From Caryophanon tenue (lineage in GTDB: Bacteria > Bacillota > Bacilli > Bacillales_A > Planococcaceae): a stretch of DNA of 64,000 nucleotides. How positions within the stretch are numbered: the first letter of the stretch is position 1; the number at the start of each line of letters is the position of its first letter. The stretch is from the NCBI RefSeq assembly GCF_001700315.1, contig NZ_MASJ01000003.1, positions 186,001-250,000 on the forward strand, given 5' to 3'. The notes under the pieces were generated by a model. It had not been told where the DNA came from. It ran no database searches and saw only the letters and a list, made by a program, of their open reading frames with translations. This document shows positions 28,792 through 37,176 of this stretch, piece after piece. The position numbers and the translations under genes are program-made.

Positions 28792-29703
28792 TTAGGCTGT
28801 TACAAATACATGCTCTTTGACGATTTGTGCTAACGCCATGACTGTATCAAAACTATCGCCAGGGAATTCTGCACGTACAAATTCTACATTTAATTCCTTC
28901 GCTACAGCTTCACAATCAGGACCAATTTCAATAAATGATTCTACATCTGCGGCTAGTGATAATAATTCACATGTTACAAATGCTTGTGTACCTTCTGAAG
29001 CTTGTGCGCGGATGGCATCCTTTACATCAGGAGCTAACCAGTTTGCTTTGCCACCAGAAGAACGATAAACAGCCGCGTAATTATCAACGCCGACTTTTTG
29101 AGCAATCGCATCGGCTAATGCTTGGAATTCACCTACGTATGGCTCATTGCCTTCAGGTTTAATTGGTTGGCTATGCACTGTAAAGTACACATACGCGTTG
29201 TCACGTACAGCAGCAGGTAGCCAATGAATGGCACGTGATACACGGTCAGCATAAATGTCGACAATCGCAGGGTGTGTGTTCCACCCTTTAATGGCAATAT
29301 GCTCGATATTTTTTCCTTCTAACAGTGCGGCTGTTTCATCGTGGAAAGCGCCAGCGCCCGACGGAGAGAAGATTGGATTAATAGGTAATGTTACAACTGT
29401 TGTTGCGCCATCTTTAATTGCTGTTGTTACAGCGTCTTCTAAAAATGGTGCGGTATGTTTATAAGCGTTATATACTTTGACGTCTTGTTGCAAAGTAGTT
29501 GGTAAAACGTGTTGTAACCCTTGCGCAATGCGTTGCGTAGCAGATGCGATAAAGTCTGCTTGTGCAGGTTGTTTAAATTGTGCCACAATCTTTTCAAGCA
29601 TTGGTGGTGGTACTTCACGCCCGCCAATAATATGGCTGAAATATGTAGGGATATCGTCGATAGAAGCGGGTGCGCCGTATGCAAAATGAATAACTGCAAT
29701 CAT
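28792..29703 (-). CDS. Divergent ferrochelatase-family protein
   Basis: A 303-residue protein of the ferrochelatase (CpfC/HemH) fold. Recognisable blocks are HFAYGAP near the N-terminus (Y9 aligns with the active-site Tyr of B. subtilis HemH), FTVHSQP with H177 matching the metal-binding His, and ADVES with E255 near the position of the catalytic Glu. The usual GGISPLA motif is absent (KQPAQADFI instead). The gene stands alone, not with hemE or hemY, between yktA and yktB. Its promoter is overlapped by a Fur-box match. It may be a second, iron-controlled chelatase or act on another tetrapyrrole. Confidence 0.85.
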   Translation of the reverse strand: MIAVIHFAYGAPASIDDIPTYFSHIIGGREVPPPMLEKIVAQFKQPAQADFIASATQRIAQGLQHVLPTTLQQDVKVYNAYKHTAPFLEDAVTTAIKDGATTVVTLPINPIFSPSGAGAFHDETAALLEGKNIEHIAIKGWNTHPAIVDIYADRVSRAIHWLPAAVRDNAYVYFTVHSQPIKPEGNEPYVGEFQALADAIAQKVGVDNYAAVYRSSGGKANWLAPDVKDAIRAQASEGTQAFVTCELLSLAADVESFIEIGPDCEAVAKELNVEFVRAEFPGDSFDTVMALAQIVKEHVFVTA

Positions 29704-29737
29704 GAAAAATCTCTCCTTTAAATTGTATTTCGTCTTT

Positions 29738-29766
29738 ATTGTAAGTTAATTGATATTAATTCTCAA
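29738..29766 (-). promoter_or_regulatory. Promoter with overlapping Fur box, ferrochelatase-like gene
   Basis: On the minus strand TTGAGA (29766-29761) and TACAAT (29743-29738) are exactly 17 bases apart. The 15-mer TGATATTAATTCTCA at 29751-29765 matches the Fur consensus TGATAATnATTATCA at 12 of 14 defined positions and lies across the -35 and spacer, where a bound repressor would block polymerase. Confidence 0.7.
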
Positions 29767-29793
29767 TGGATTTTTGTCACAAGTGTCGACAAT

Positions 29794-29826
29794 AAAAAAA
29801 GATGCCGAAAAGGAAATTTCGGCATC
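29794..29826 (-). terminator. Terminator of yktB
   Basis: Perfect arms GATGCCGAAA and TTTCGGCATC with a 6-base loop. On the minus strand followed by TTTTTTT. Confidence 0.9.
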
Positions 29827-29835
29827 TGTCTATAT

Positions 29836-30465
29836 TTATGAAATGTTTGCTAATGTTTTGTAAATCGGTAGTAACTTTGTAAAAGTTTCTTCTGTTAATT
29901 GATAAAATTCATCGCTAGACAATTGAACAGCTTCTTCAGCTGGAATATGAACGCCGACTAAAAATTCACCTTTTTTCACATCGCGTAAACGTGTCAGTAA
30001 TTTTTCAGTGCCAGCTGTGCCTGCGTCCGCAAGTGAAATCGCAGCAGGTGACATATGGTCGCCTGATAGCATGTAGTGAGCAGGAAGTGCTGTAATTTGT
30101 TGCATATTTTGTAGTAAACGTTCGGCCATTTGTTGTTTATTTGGCGATTCATAAATCACACCAACCATCATAAATAAATGGCTTTCCCATAAACCGATTT
30201 GGAAATGAGGGAGTGACTTATAGCCACGCTTATAGGGCGCAAAGGCTACCCAAGAATCTTTTGGGGGATTGACGGTACGTCGTGCGTGTTTCGCTACATG
30301 CGCAAAAAATTCATCGCCCAAATGCGTGCTGAAAAATTGTGAGAAAGCATCACCTAACGCATAAAACTTAGGACGGACATGTGTTGTTAGTGCCTCCATA
30401 CGTTGTTCTAAGCCATCAATTGTAAAAACAGCGAAATCTTCGTTTGTCCATTTATATTGTGTCAA
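29836..30465 (-). CDS. yktB: UPF0637 family protein (YktB, DUF1054)
   Basis: A 209-residue soluble protein. Conserved stretches are FTIDGLEQRMEALTTHVRPK, HFQIGLWESHLFMM and VKKGEFLVGVHIP. The start is TTG 30465 with AAAGGAG about 9 bases upstream; the sequence from there (MTQYKWTNEDFAVF) aligns with family N-termini. Its neighbourhood (yktA, ykzI, suhB) is that of B. subtilis. Function unknown. Confidence 0.9.
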   Translation of the reverse strand: MTQYKWTNEDFAVFTIDGLEQRMEALTTHVRPKFYALGDAFSQFFSTHLGDEFFAHVAKHARRTVNPPKDSWVAFAPYKRGYKSLPHFQIGLWESHLFMMVGVIYESPNKQQMAERLLQNMQQITALPAHYMLSGDHMSPAAISLADAGTAGTEKLLTRLRDVKKGEFLVGVHIPAEEAVQLSSDEFYQLTEETFTKLLPIYKTLANIS

Positions 30466-30608
30466 AATTATTAACTCCTTTCAGAAAATAAGGTTTATAT
30501 TGTGAATTATTTGGGAACATTTTTTATAACAAAACAAACTCCATCGTAAACCAACATAGATGTTTTGTAAATTTACCTTCCATAATGGATGAAAGGCGTT
30601 GATAGGTT

Positions 30609-30806
30609 ATGAAACAAATCGTTAAAATTATACGCAAAGTTGACATTGAAAAGCAATACGAACAAGTTTTACGTCTGGAATTAGATTATGAATTAGCTTC
30701 GTTATATGATGCGATGAACCAACAGGATGAGATTCAAAAAGCAAAAAGTAAAAAACGTTTAGCTGAAATTCAACGTGAGTTAGAAGGAATGCGCGCATAT
30801 GCTTAA
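30609..30806 (+). CDS. ykzI: Small conserved protein YkzI
   Basis: A 65-residue, highly charged protein, predicted to be mostly helix with coiled-coil tendency (IQKAKSKKRLAEIQRELEGM). It sits between yktB and the inositol monophosphatase gene as in B. subtilis. The ribosome site is weak (GATAGG). Function unknown. Confidence 0.8.
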   Translation: MKQIVKIIRKVDIEKQYEQVLRLELDYELASLYDAMNQQDEIQKAKSKKRLAEIQRELEGMRAYA

Positions 30807-30828
30807 AAAAATTTTACAAAGTCCATAA

Positions 30829-30868
30829 AAACACTTGCTGAATATTCCGACAGCAGGTGTTTTTTTGT
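30829..30868 (+). terminator. Terminator after ykzI
   Basis: Arms AACACTTGCTG and CAGCAGGTGTT with a 10-base loop, then a T-run. Confidence 0.9.
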
Positions 30869-30941
30869 TATACTACTATTTAACAGACGATAAAAGCTAA
30901 AGGTTGATAGAGCTTTTAGAGGTGAGAGGTGGCAATCGCTG

Positions 30942-31736
30942 ATGGATATAAATGAACTCAATCAATTTGCACAACAATTAATTCGCGAAGCGGGGCAACG
31001 TATTCGCGATGCCTTTTCATATGATTTAGAAATTGAAACGAAATCAAACCCCAACGATTTAGTAACCAATATTGACCGCGAGACCGAGCTTTTCTTTATT
31101 GAACGTATTCAAGCATTTAATGCCGAGCATCGTATTCTTGGTGAAGAGGGCATGGGTGAGACGGTGACAGATTTAAATGGCGTTGTTTGGATTTTAGATC
31201 CGATTGACGGCACGATGAACTTTGTAAAGCAACATCGTCACTTTATGATTTCAGTTGGTATTTTAGTCGATGGTGTTGGGAAGCTCGGATACATATTTGA
31301 TGTGATGCGTGAAGATTTATTTTATGCGATTGCCGGACAAGGTGCTTGGTATAATGATTCACCATTACGTCAGCTCCAGTCGCTACCGATTGAAGAAGCG
31401 GTTATTGGTGTGAATGCACGCTGGGTTATGCAAAATGAACAAGTGAACCATGAAAAAATTAGTGATTTAGTGCGCACAGTACGCGGGACACGTTCGTACG
31501 GGTCTGCTGCAATGGAAATTGCGTTTGTTGTAACAGGTAAGCTAGATGCGTACATGTCGATGCGTTTAGCACCGTGGGATATCGCAGGAGGCGTAATTAT
31601 TGCGAATGAAGTTGGAGCAGTTACATCTACGCTAACGGGTGGTCCGATTGATTTCTTATCATCTAATCATTTTATTATTGCGAATCCATCCATTCACGAC
31701 GTTATTTTACGAGATTATATTGAAGTCTTATGTTAA
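30942..31736 (+). CDS. suhB: Inositol monophosphatase family protein (YktC/SuhB)
   Basis: A 264-residue Li+-sensitive, Mg2+-dependent phosphatase. Metal ligands are visible in GEEG (E68/E69), DPIDGTMNF (D86, D89) and WDIAGG near residue 207. GAGAGGTGG precedes the ATG. It matches B. subtilis YktC in position and in motifs. Substrates may be inositol phosphate, NADP(H) or fructose bisphosphate; these cannot be separated by eye. Confidence 0.92.
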   Translation: MDINELNQFAQQLIREAGQRIRDAFSYDLEIETKSNPNDLVTNIDRETELFFIERIQAFNAEHRILGEEGMGETVTDLNGVVWILDPIDGTMNFVKQHRHFMISVGILVDGVGKLGYIFDVMREDLFYAIAGQGAWYNDSPLRQLQSLPIEEAVIGVNARWVMQNEQVNHEKISDLVRTVRGTRSYGSAAMEIAFVVTGKLDAYMSMRLAPWDIAGGVIIANEVGAVTSTLTGGPIDFLSSNHFIIANPSIHDVILRDYIEVLC

Positions 31737-31787
31737 AAAGCAGGGGTTGTCACAGATTTTTCGAATTTGTGATGCTATAAGAATAGA

Positions 31788-31836
31788 AAAATATCCTTCA
31801 GCAGTTGTCATTGCTGAAGGATATTTCTTTTTGTCC
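31788..31836. terminator. Bidirectional terminator between suhB and ylaF
   Basis: Perfect arms AAATATCCTTCAGCA and TGCTGAAGGATATTT with a 7-base loop. Confidence 0.9.
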
Positions 31837-31848
31837 CAAACTGTTTGT

Positions 31849-32088
31849 TTATTGTTGTTCTGGCTCTGGATCGCCTAATAAGCCTGCTGCAATAAATTTT
31901 TTCTTTTGTTTCATACCTTGCATAAAAATGACACAAAGTGCCACAATGCTTAAGAAGATACCGATAAAGCCAATCGTGTTGTATTGTGTACCTGTAGCGC
32001 CTACAACTGAGACGAATAAACCGATTGAAATCATTGACGCGATGGCACTTAGTGCGTAGAAGAACATCGTAATTTTTGCTTTATTCAT
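31849..32088 (-). CDS. ylaF: DUF5325 family membrane protein (YlaF)
   Basis: A 79-residue protein with two membrane helices (about 7-29 and 40-59) joined by a short Gly/Thr loop, and a charged C-terminus. Located divergently from typA, just as ylaF is in B. subtilis. GGGG precedes the ATG. Function unknown. Confidence 0.82.
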   Translation of the reverse strand: MNKAKITMFFYALSAIASMISIGLFVSVVGATGTQYNTIGFIGIFLSIVALCVIFMQGMKQKKKFIAAGLLGDPEPEQQ

Positions 32089-32174
32089 ATGCTCACAACC
32101 CCTATCATCTAAAATGTACGACGTGAAAAGCCGTTAATTGTAAAAATCTTTGAAAAGACAACTTGCCTTTCATG

Positions 32175-32183
32175 TGCTATAAT
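32175..32183 (+). promoter_or_regulatory. Extended -10 promoter of typA
   Basis: TGCTATAAT is a perfect extended -10, 42 bases before the typA start. No -35 at 17 bases is evident. Confidence 0.65.
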
Positions 32184-32224
32184 ATCACAGTTAAACAATT
32201 GAAAAAAGAATATGGAGTGGAATA

Positions 32225-34075
32225 ATGACAAATTTACGTCAAGATATTCGTAATATCGCAATTATTGCCCACGTTGACCATGGTAAAACAACGTTGGTAG
32301 ATGAATTATTAAAACAATCAGGTACTTTCCGTACGAATGAGCGCGTTGAAGAACGTGCAATGGACTCAGGTGATATCGAGCGTGAGCGCGGAATTACAAT
32401 TTTAGCGAAAAATACAGCAGTAAACTATAATGGGACACGTATCAACATCCTTGATACGCCTGGACACGCAGACTTCGGTGGAGAAGTAGAACGTATCTTA
32501 AAAATGGTAGATGGCGTTTGTTTAGTTGTCGATGCGTATGAAGGTTGTATGCCTCAAACACGTTTCGTTTTAAAGAAAGCTTTAGAACAAAAAATTACGC
32601 CAATCGTTGTTGTTAACAAAATCGATAAACCTTCAGCTCGTCCATTAGAAGTAGTAGACGAAGTATTAGAATTATTTATCGAATTAGGTGCAGAAGACGA
32701 TCAATTAGATTTCCCAGTAGTATATGCTTCTGGTGTAAACGGTACTTCTTCTTTAGATCCAGACCCAGCAGCTCAAGAAGATACATTAGTACCTTTATTT
32801 GAAAAAATTATTGAAACAATCCCAGCGCCAGTGGATAACTCAGACGAGCCATTACAGTTCCAAGTATCATTACTTGACTACAATGATTTCGTAGGTCGTA
32901 TCGGTATCGGTCGCGTATTCCGTGGAACGATTTCAGTAGGTCAACAAGTATCATTAATGAAATTAGACGGCAAAGTGAAAAACTTCCGTGTAACGAAAAT
33001 TTTCGGTTTCTTCGGCTTAAAACGTGAGGAAGTTCAAACAGCTAAAGCTGGTGACTTAATCGCCGTTTCAGGTATGGAAGACATCAACGTAGGTGAAACA
33101 GTTTGTCCAACTGACCACCAAGAAGCATTAACGCCATTACGTATTGATGAGCCAACATTACAAATGACTTTCTTAGTAAACAACTCTCCATTTGCAGGCC
33201 GCGAAGGGAAATGGGTAACATCATCTAAGATTGAAGAGCGTTTACGTTCACAATTACAAACAGACGTATCTTTACGCGTTGAAGATACGGATTCTCCAGA
33301 TGCTTGGACAGTTTCAGGTCGTGGTGAGCTTCACTTATCGATCTTAATCGAAAACATGCGTCGTGAAGGTTATGAATTACAAGTGTCTAAGCCACAAGTA
33401 ATCATTAAAAACATCGATGGCGTAAAATCAGAGCCAATCGAGCGCGTTCAAATCGACATTCCTGAAGAAAACACTGGTGCGATTATCGAGTCTATCGGTA
33501 CACGTAAAGGTGAAATGTTAGATATGATCAACAACGGTTCTGGTCAAGTACGTTTAATCTTCAACGTACCAGCACGTGGTTTAATCGGTTACACAACCGA
33601 GTTCATGTCATTAACAAAAGGTTTCGGTATGATGAACCATACATTCGATCACTACGCACCAGTTGTTCCTGGTAAAGTAGGCGGACGTCACCAAGGTGTA
33701 TTAGTATCAATGGAGAACGGTAAAGCAACGACTTACGGTATGATGGGTGTTGAGGACCGCGGTACATTATTTATCGAGCCAGGTACTGAAGTATATGAAG
33801 GTATGATCGTTGGTGAAAACACACGTGATGCAGATATTACTGTAAACATTACGAAACAAAAACAAAAAACTAACATCCGTTCAGCGAACAAAGACCAAAC
33901 GAATGTTATTAAAAAGCCACGTATCCTTTCTTTAGAGGAAGCGTTAGAGTACTTATCAGATGACGAGTACTTAGAAGTAACACCAGAATCAATTCGTCTA
34001 CGTAAGCAGATCCTTGACAAAGGTGAGCGTGAGCGTGTAGCGAAGAAAAAGAAAAACGCTGAATTAGAAGCTTAA
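32225..34075 (+). CDS. typA: Ribosome-associated GTPase TypA/BipA
   Basis: A 616-residue translational GTPase involved in 50S assembly and stress or cold growth. G1 AHVDHGKTT (15-23), G2 in [12 protein letters not shown]3 DTPGHADF and G4 NKID are all present, followed by beta-barrel, EF-G-like domains III and V and the BipA-specific C-terminal domain. GGAGTGG precedes the ATG. The 3' half uses U-ending codons often, as in highly expressed genes. Confidence 0.97.
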   Translation: MTNLRQDIRNIAIIAHVDHGKTTLVDELLKQSGTFRTNERVEERAMDSGDIERERGITILAKNTAVNYNGTRINILDTPGHADFGGEVERILKMVDGVCLVVDAYEGCMPQTRFVLKKALEQKITPIVVVNKIDKPSARPLEVVDEVLELFIELGAEDDQLDFPVVYASGVNGTSSLDPDPAAQEDTLVPLFEKIIETIPAPVDNSDEPLQFQVSLLDYNDFVGRIGIGRVFRGTISVGQQVSLMKLDGKVKNFRVTKIFGFFGLKREEVQTAKAGDLIAVSGMEDINVGETVCPTDHQEALTPLRIDEPTLQMTFLVNNSPFAGREGKWVTSSKIEERLRSQLQTDVSLRVEDTDSPDAWTVSGRGELHLSILIENMRREGYELQVSKPQVIIKNIDGVKSEPIERVQIDIPEENTGAIIESIGTRKGEMLDMINNGSGQVRLIFNVPARGLIGYTTEFMSLTKGFGMMNHTFDHYAPVVPGKVGGRHQGVLVSMENGKATTYGMMGVEDRGTLFIEPGTEVYEGMIVGENTRDADITVNITKQKQKTNIRSANKDQTNVIKKPRILSLEEALEYLSDDEYLEVTPESIRLRKQILDKGERERVAKKKKNAELEA

Positions 34076-34082
34076 TTTTTGC

Positions 34083-34121
34083 GAGCCCTTCTCTAACATT
34101 TGTTAGGGGAGGGTTTTTCTT
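34083..34121 (+). terminator. Terminator after typA
   Basis: Arms CCCTTCTCTAACA and TGTTAGGGGAGGG, then TTTTTCTTTTT. Confidence 0.9.
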
Positions 34122-34202
34122 TTTAAAGAAAATTATACGTAAACGAGCAATTATGGTAATGTAATATATAATAGAAGCTTTTTTACATAAAGGGGTGGGA
34201 CT

Positions 34203-34571
34203 GTGGAGTTATGGTTAACAAACGGGACGCTATTAGCAGCGACCATTGAAGAAGAAAATGCTTTTGTATTTGGTCGAATGTCCGGGGTGACGCGTTATCT
34301 TTATGAAAATCTACCGACGTATGATATCGCAGGCTATGTCGTATTTGTTTTAGTATTTTTACTCAGTGCACTTGTGTATAAATTAGGCTTTGCGAAACAG
34401 CTACGCCTTGGGCAAAATATGATTATTTACAGCTTCTTATTTGTCGGGTGTATAATTTTAACGTTTTTAGCATTATTTTTACCAATGGTCGAAGGTTTGC
34501 TTGTGGCAGCGCTCATTTTAATCGTTTATAAAATGCGCCTGAAGCGGGAGAAAAACGAGCAAGCTGCGTAA
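34203..34571 (+). CDS. ylaH: YlaH-like membrane protein
   Basis: A 122-residue protein with three membrane helices (about 37-58, 73-94 and 97-110) and a basic C-terminal tail KMRLKREKNEQ. The start is GTG 34203 with AAAGGGGTGG upstream. The position right after typA and the topology match the YlaH family. Function unknown. Confidence 0.82.
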   Translation: MELWLTNGTLLAATIEEENAFVFGRMSGVTRYLYENLPTYDIAGYVVFVLVFLLSALVYKLGFAKQLRLGQNMIIYSFLFVGCIILTFLALFLPMVEGLLVAALILIVYKMRLKREKNEQAA

Positions 34572-34592
34572 ATGGCATAGAGCCAAACACAG

Positions 34593-34630
34593 AAAAAAGA
34601 CCGTCCGACAAAATCGGGCGGTCTTTTTAA
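34593..34630. terminator. Bidirectional terminator between ylaH and ylaI
   Basis: Arms AAAAAGACCGTCCGA and TCGGGCGGTCTTTTT with a 4-base loop. Confidence 0.92.
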
Positions 34631-34645
34631 TGATTCATCTAGTCG

Positions 34646-34849
34646 TTAAAATTCATTATCTACTGGATGAGAGGAACGGAAAAAGCGGAATTGTCCTGTA
34701 GCAAGACGTGCTTCTGTTTTTTCCGTAATACGTTCGCGACAATCGATGCACATAAATGTGTGAATCGGACGGTTGCGAAGTTTTTTTGCTTCAGGCAAAT
34801 TATCATCTAAATCAATGACATTATCACAAATAACACATTGTACGCGCAT
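34646..34849 (-). CDS. ylaI: YlaI family zinc-ribbon protein (DUF2197)
   Basis: A 67-residue protein with two CxxC knuckles (CVIC near residue 5 and CIDC near 34), likely binding one zinc ion. The following RERITEKTEARLATGQFRFF stretch is typical of the family. It lies 14 bases after the next gene on the minus strand, so the two are probably cotranscribed. Function unknown. Confidence 0.85.
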   Translation of the reverse strand: MRVQCVICDNVIDLDDNLPEAKKLRNRPIHTFMCIDCRERITEKTEARLATGQFRFFRSSHPVDNEF

Positions 34850-34863
34850 AATGATTGTGCCTC

Positions 34864-35361
34864 CTATTGAATGCGAATTGCTGTCACATGCGTAATTGGG
34901 TTGTCAACATTCGAGCCATCGTCAAATAAAACATGCACAGGGCCATCCTCATTTAATGGCTTTCCTTCATGTGAGAACTTTAAAATCAGTGAGCTAGCAT
35001 CGGCTAATGAGAAATCATATGTACCATTTGCTGTTTCAAGCGTTACGGTTGTCGCATCTTCTAGTGGCTCTGCATTTTTAATAAATGTACCAAGTACCAT
35101 ACCGAATGTACCTGTTTGCATGCCTTTACGGTCGAATTTACGCTCTGTTTTTAATGTCGGTGGGTAAACTGCGCCTTCCATAATTTCACGAGACCAGTGT
35201 TTACCAACTGCATCTAAATATTTTTCATCTGCATCTTCAACGATTTTTTCATCGACGAAATATGTTTTTAAGTCGATTTTACGATCGTCAAAAATCCAAA
35301 CTGTAGGATCTAATGTTAACGAATATTTTGTTTTGCCGTTTAGTGGAAGTATAAATTCCAT
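34864..35361 (-). CDS. Conserved hypothetical protein
   Basis: A 165-residue soluble protein without signal peptide or membrane helix. The clearest feature is the N-terminal LTLDPTVWIFDDRKIDLKTY. I recall related Bacillales proteins being labelled peptidyl-prolyl isomerase, but I see no cyclophilin, FKBP or parvulin motif, so I give no function. The start is the ATG at 35361 with AAGGAGG 8 bases upstream; the TTG 18 bases earlier lies before the ribosome site. Probably forms an operon with ylaI. Confidence 0.7.
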   Translation of the reverse strand: MEFILPLNGKTKYSLTLDPTVWIFDDRKIDLKTYFVDEKIVEDADEKYLDAVGKHWSREIMEGAVYPPTLKTERKFDRKGMQTGTFGMVLGTFIKNAEPLEDATTVTLETANGTYDFSLADASSLILKFSHEGKPLNEDGPVHVLFDDGSNVDNPITHVTAIRIQ

Positions 35362-35540
35362 GGGTATTTCCTCCTTCAATCCTGCTTTACGTTTACAGTA
35401 TAACGCTTATTGACGCGACGTACAAAGATTAATTCTTCAAAAGATTGAGGATTCACGTAACAATACTTGCAATTTTGTACACTAAACGATAAAATTTATA
35501 AAGATAGAATTGAAGAAATATAGGTAATGGGGGCGTCCTC

Positions 35541-35822
35541 ATGGATACTACACAACACACTTCCTATCAGGAGAAAGCGTTACAGTTGTTAAATGCTGAT
35601 GCTGAAAAAATAGCACGTTTAATAAAAGTGCAGATGGATCACTTAACAATGCCGCAATGCCCGTTGTATGAGGAAGTATTAGATACACAAATGTTCGGCT
35701 TATCTCGCGAAATTGAATTTGCCGTTAAATTAGGGTTAATTGAGCGTGAGAAAGGGAAAGAGATTCTAGATTCACTTGAAAAAGAACTTTCTGTTTTGCA
35801 TGATGCATTTACAGACAAATAA
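35541..35822 (+). CDS. ylaN: YlaN family iron-homeostasis protein
   Basis: A 93-residue helical protein. The core [20 protein letters not shown] is highly conserved in the UPF0358/YlaN family. In staphylococci and bacilli YlaN has been reported to bind Fur and Fe(II) and relieve Fur repression; it can be essential at low iron. AATGGGGG precedes the ATG. It lies just upstream of ftsW, as in B. subtilis, separated by a terminator. Confidence 0.92.
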   Translation: MDTTQHTSYQEKALQLLNADAEKIARLIKVQMDHLTMPQCPLYEEVLDTQMFGLSREIEFAVKLGLIEREKGKEILDSLEKELSVLHDAFTDK

Positions 35823-35827
35823 CATGG

Positions 35828-35865
35828 AAAACTCAAACTCCACTGCGGCGTTTGAGTTTTTTTTC
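35828..35865 (+). terminator. Terminator after ylaN
   Basis: Arms AAAACTCAAAC and GTTTGAGTTTT with an 11-base loop, then a T-run. The ftsW ribosome site follows at once. Confidence 0.9.
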
Positions 35866-35880
35866 TAACGAGGTATGAAC

Positions 35881-37173
35881 ATGGAAGAAACAACGAATAA
35901 AAGACGTCGATCTTCGGCGAAAAAAAATAGTGCGCCAACATCTTCTGTTGATAAACCGACATCAACGAGAGGCGAAATGCTGAAGGTGGTTGGCACTGCG
36001 TTTAAACGTAATTTGCGCAATATGGATTGGTACATAGTAATTCCGTATATTATTTTATGCGTATTTGGCACCGTGATGATTTACAGTGCGAGTGTATGGT
36101 GGGCGATTGTGCAATATGATTCACCGCCTGACCATTATTATATAAGGCAGCTGCGTTTTTTAGTGATGGGCTTCGTGCTCGCGAGTTTTGCAGCGTTAAT
36201 TTCGTATCGTATTTACCGTGAAAAAACAATAATGTGGCTCATTGCAGGGGGGACATTGTTGCTACTAGGGCTTGTTCACATTATTGGATACGGTAAAGAC
36301 ACAGTAGGTTCTCAAAGTTGGATTTCGTTTGGCTTCTTTAGCTTACAACCGTCTGAAATGGCGAAGTTAGGGATTATTTTAATTTTAAGTGGCTTAATTG
36401 CCAATCGTATGCGTGTTCAAAGCATTCAAGATATTTCATATAAACGTTATATTTTATATTTAGTGTTCCCAGTTTTATGTTTATTTTCGATTGGGAATGA
36501 GACGGATTTAGGTGCAGTCATTATTGTCGCGGGTATTACGGTGTCGATTTATATGTTAAGTGGCATACCGTTTAAAAAGTTTGCGATTTTTACAGGCGGT
36601 ATGGGCTTAGCAATGGGACTAGCCATTGCGTTTATGGCACTTGCGACAGATATTTTCAATGGCAGCCGTTTAGGACGCTTTGAGGCATGGTTTAATCCAT
36701 TTGAGCATGCAAGAGACACAGGCTATCAAATTGTTCAAGGTTATTTAGCCATTGGTGCAGGTGGTCTTGAAGGAGTCGGCTTAGGGCAGTCATCTCAGAA
36801 GCTGGGCTTTATTCCAGAACCGCAAACCGATTTTATTATGGCGGTTATTTCTGAGGAAATGGGCTTTATCGGCGTATTACTTGTCGTTGGGTTACTTTAT
36901 CTGATTGTTTGTCGTGCATTATTTATTGCATTAACAACAAAAGACCCGTTCGCACGTATGGTTGCAGGCGCTATTGGCGTATGGATTGGCTTACAAACAT
37001 GTATTAATTTAGGTGGGATGGTCGGCTTCCTTCCACTAACTGGTGTAACATTACCTTTTATTAGCTATGGCGGTTCTTCACTTATTTTGTTATCTTTAGC
37101 TATAGGGATACTTATTAACATTTCAATTAATGAGAAAATCCGAAAACGAAAGAAGCACAAGGGGGAAGGTTAA
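35881..37173 (+). CDS. ftsW: Peptidoglycan glycosyltransferase FtsW
   Basis: A 430-residue SEDS-family polymerase that makes septal peptidoglycan with its partner PBP. About ten membrane helices follow a basic cytoplasmic N-terminal extension of about 45 residues rich in Lys, Arg, Ser and Thr. SEDS signatures include GSQSWISFGFFSLQPSEMAKLG, an outer loop with SRLGRFEAWFNPFEHARDTG, and LPFISYGGSSL near the C-terminus. I prefer ATG 35881 over the ATG 6 bases earlier because GAGGT is then 6-7 bases away. Three bases separate it from pyc. Confidence 0.93.
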   Translation: MEETTNKRRRSSAKKNSAPTSSVDKPTSTRGEMLKVVGTAFKRNLRNMDWYIVIPYIILCVFGTVMIYSASVWWAIVQYDSPPDHYYIRQLRFLVMGFVLASFAALISYRIYREKTIMWLIAGGTLLLLGLVHIIGYGKDTVGSQSWISFGFFSLQPSEMAKLGIILILSGLIANRMRVQSIQDISYKRYILYLVFPVLCLFSIGNETDLGAVIIVAGITVSIYMLSGIPFKKFAIFTGGMGLAMGLAIAFMALATDIFNGSRLGRFEAWFNPFEHARDTGYQIVQGYLAIGAGGLEGVGLGQSSQKLGFIPEPQTDFIMAVISEEMGFIGVLLVVGLLYLIVCRALFIALTTKDPFARMVAGAIGVWIGLQTCINLGGMVGFLPLTGVTLPFISYGGSSLILLSLAIGILINISINEKIRKRKKHKGEG

Positions 37174-37176
37174 TAC

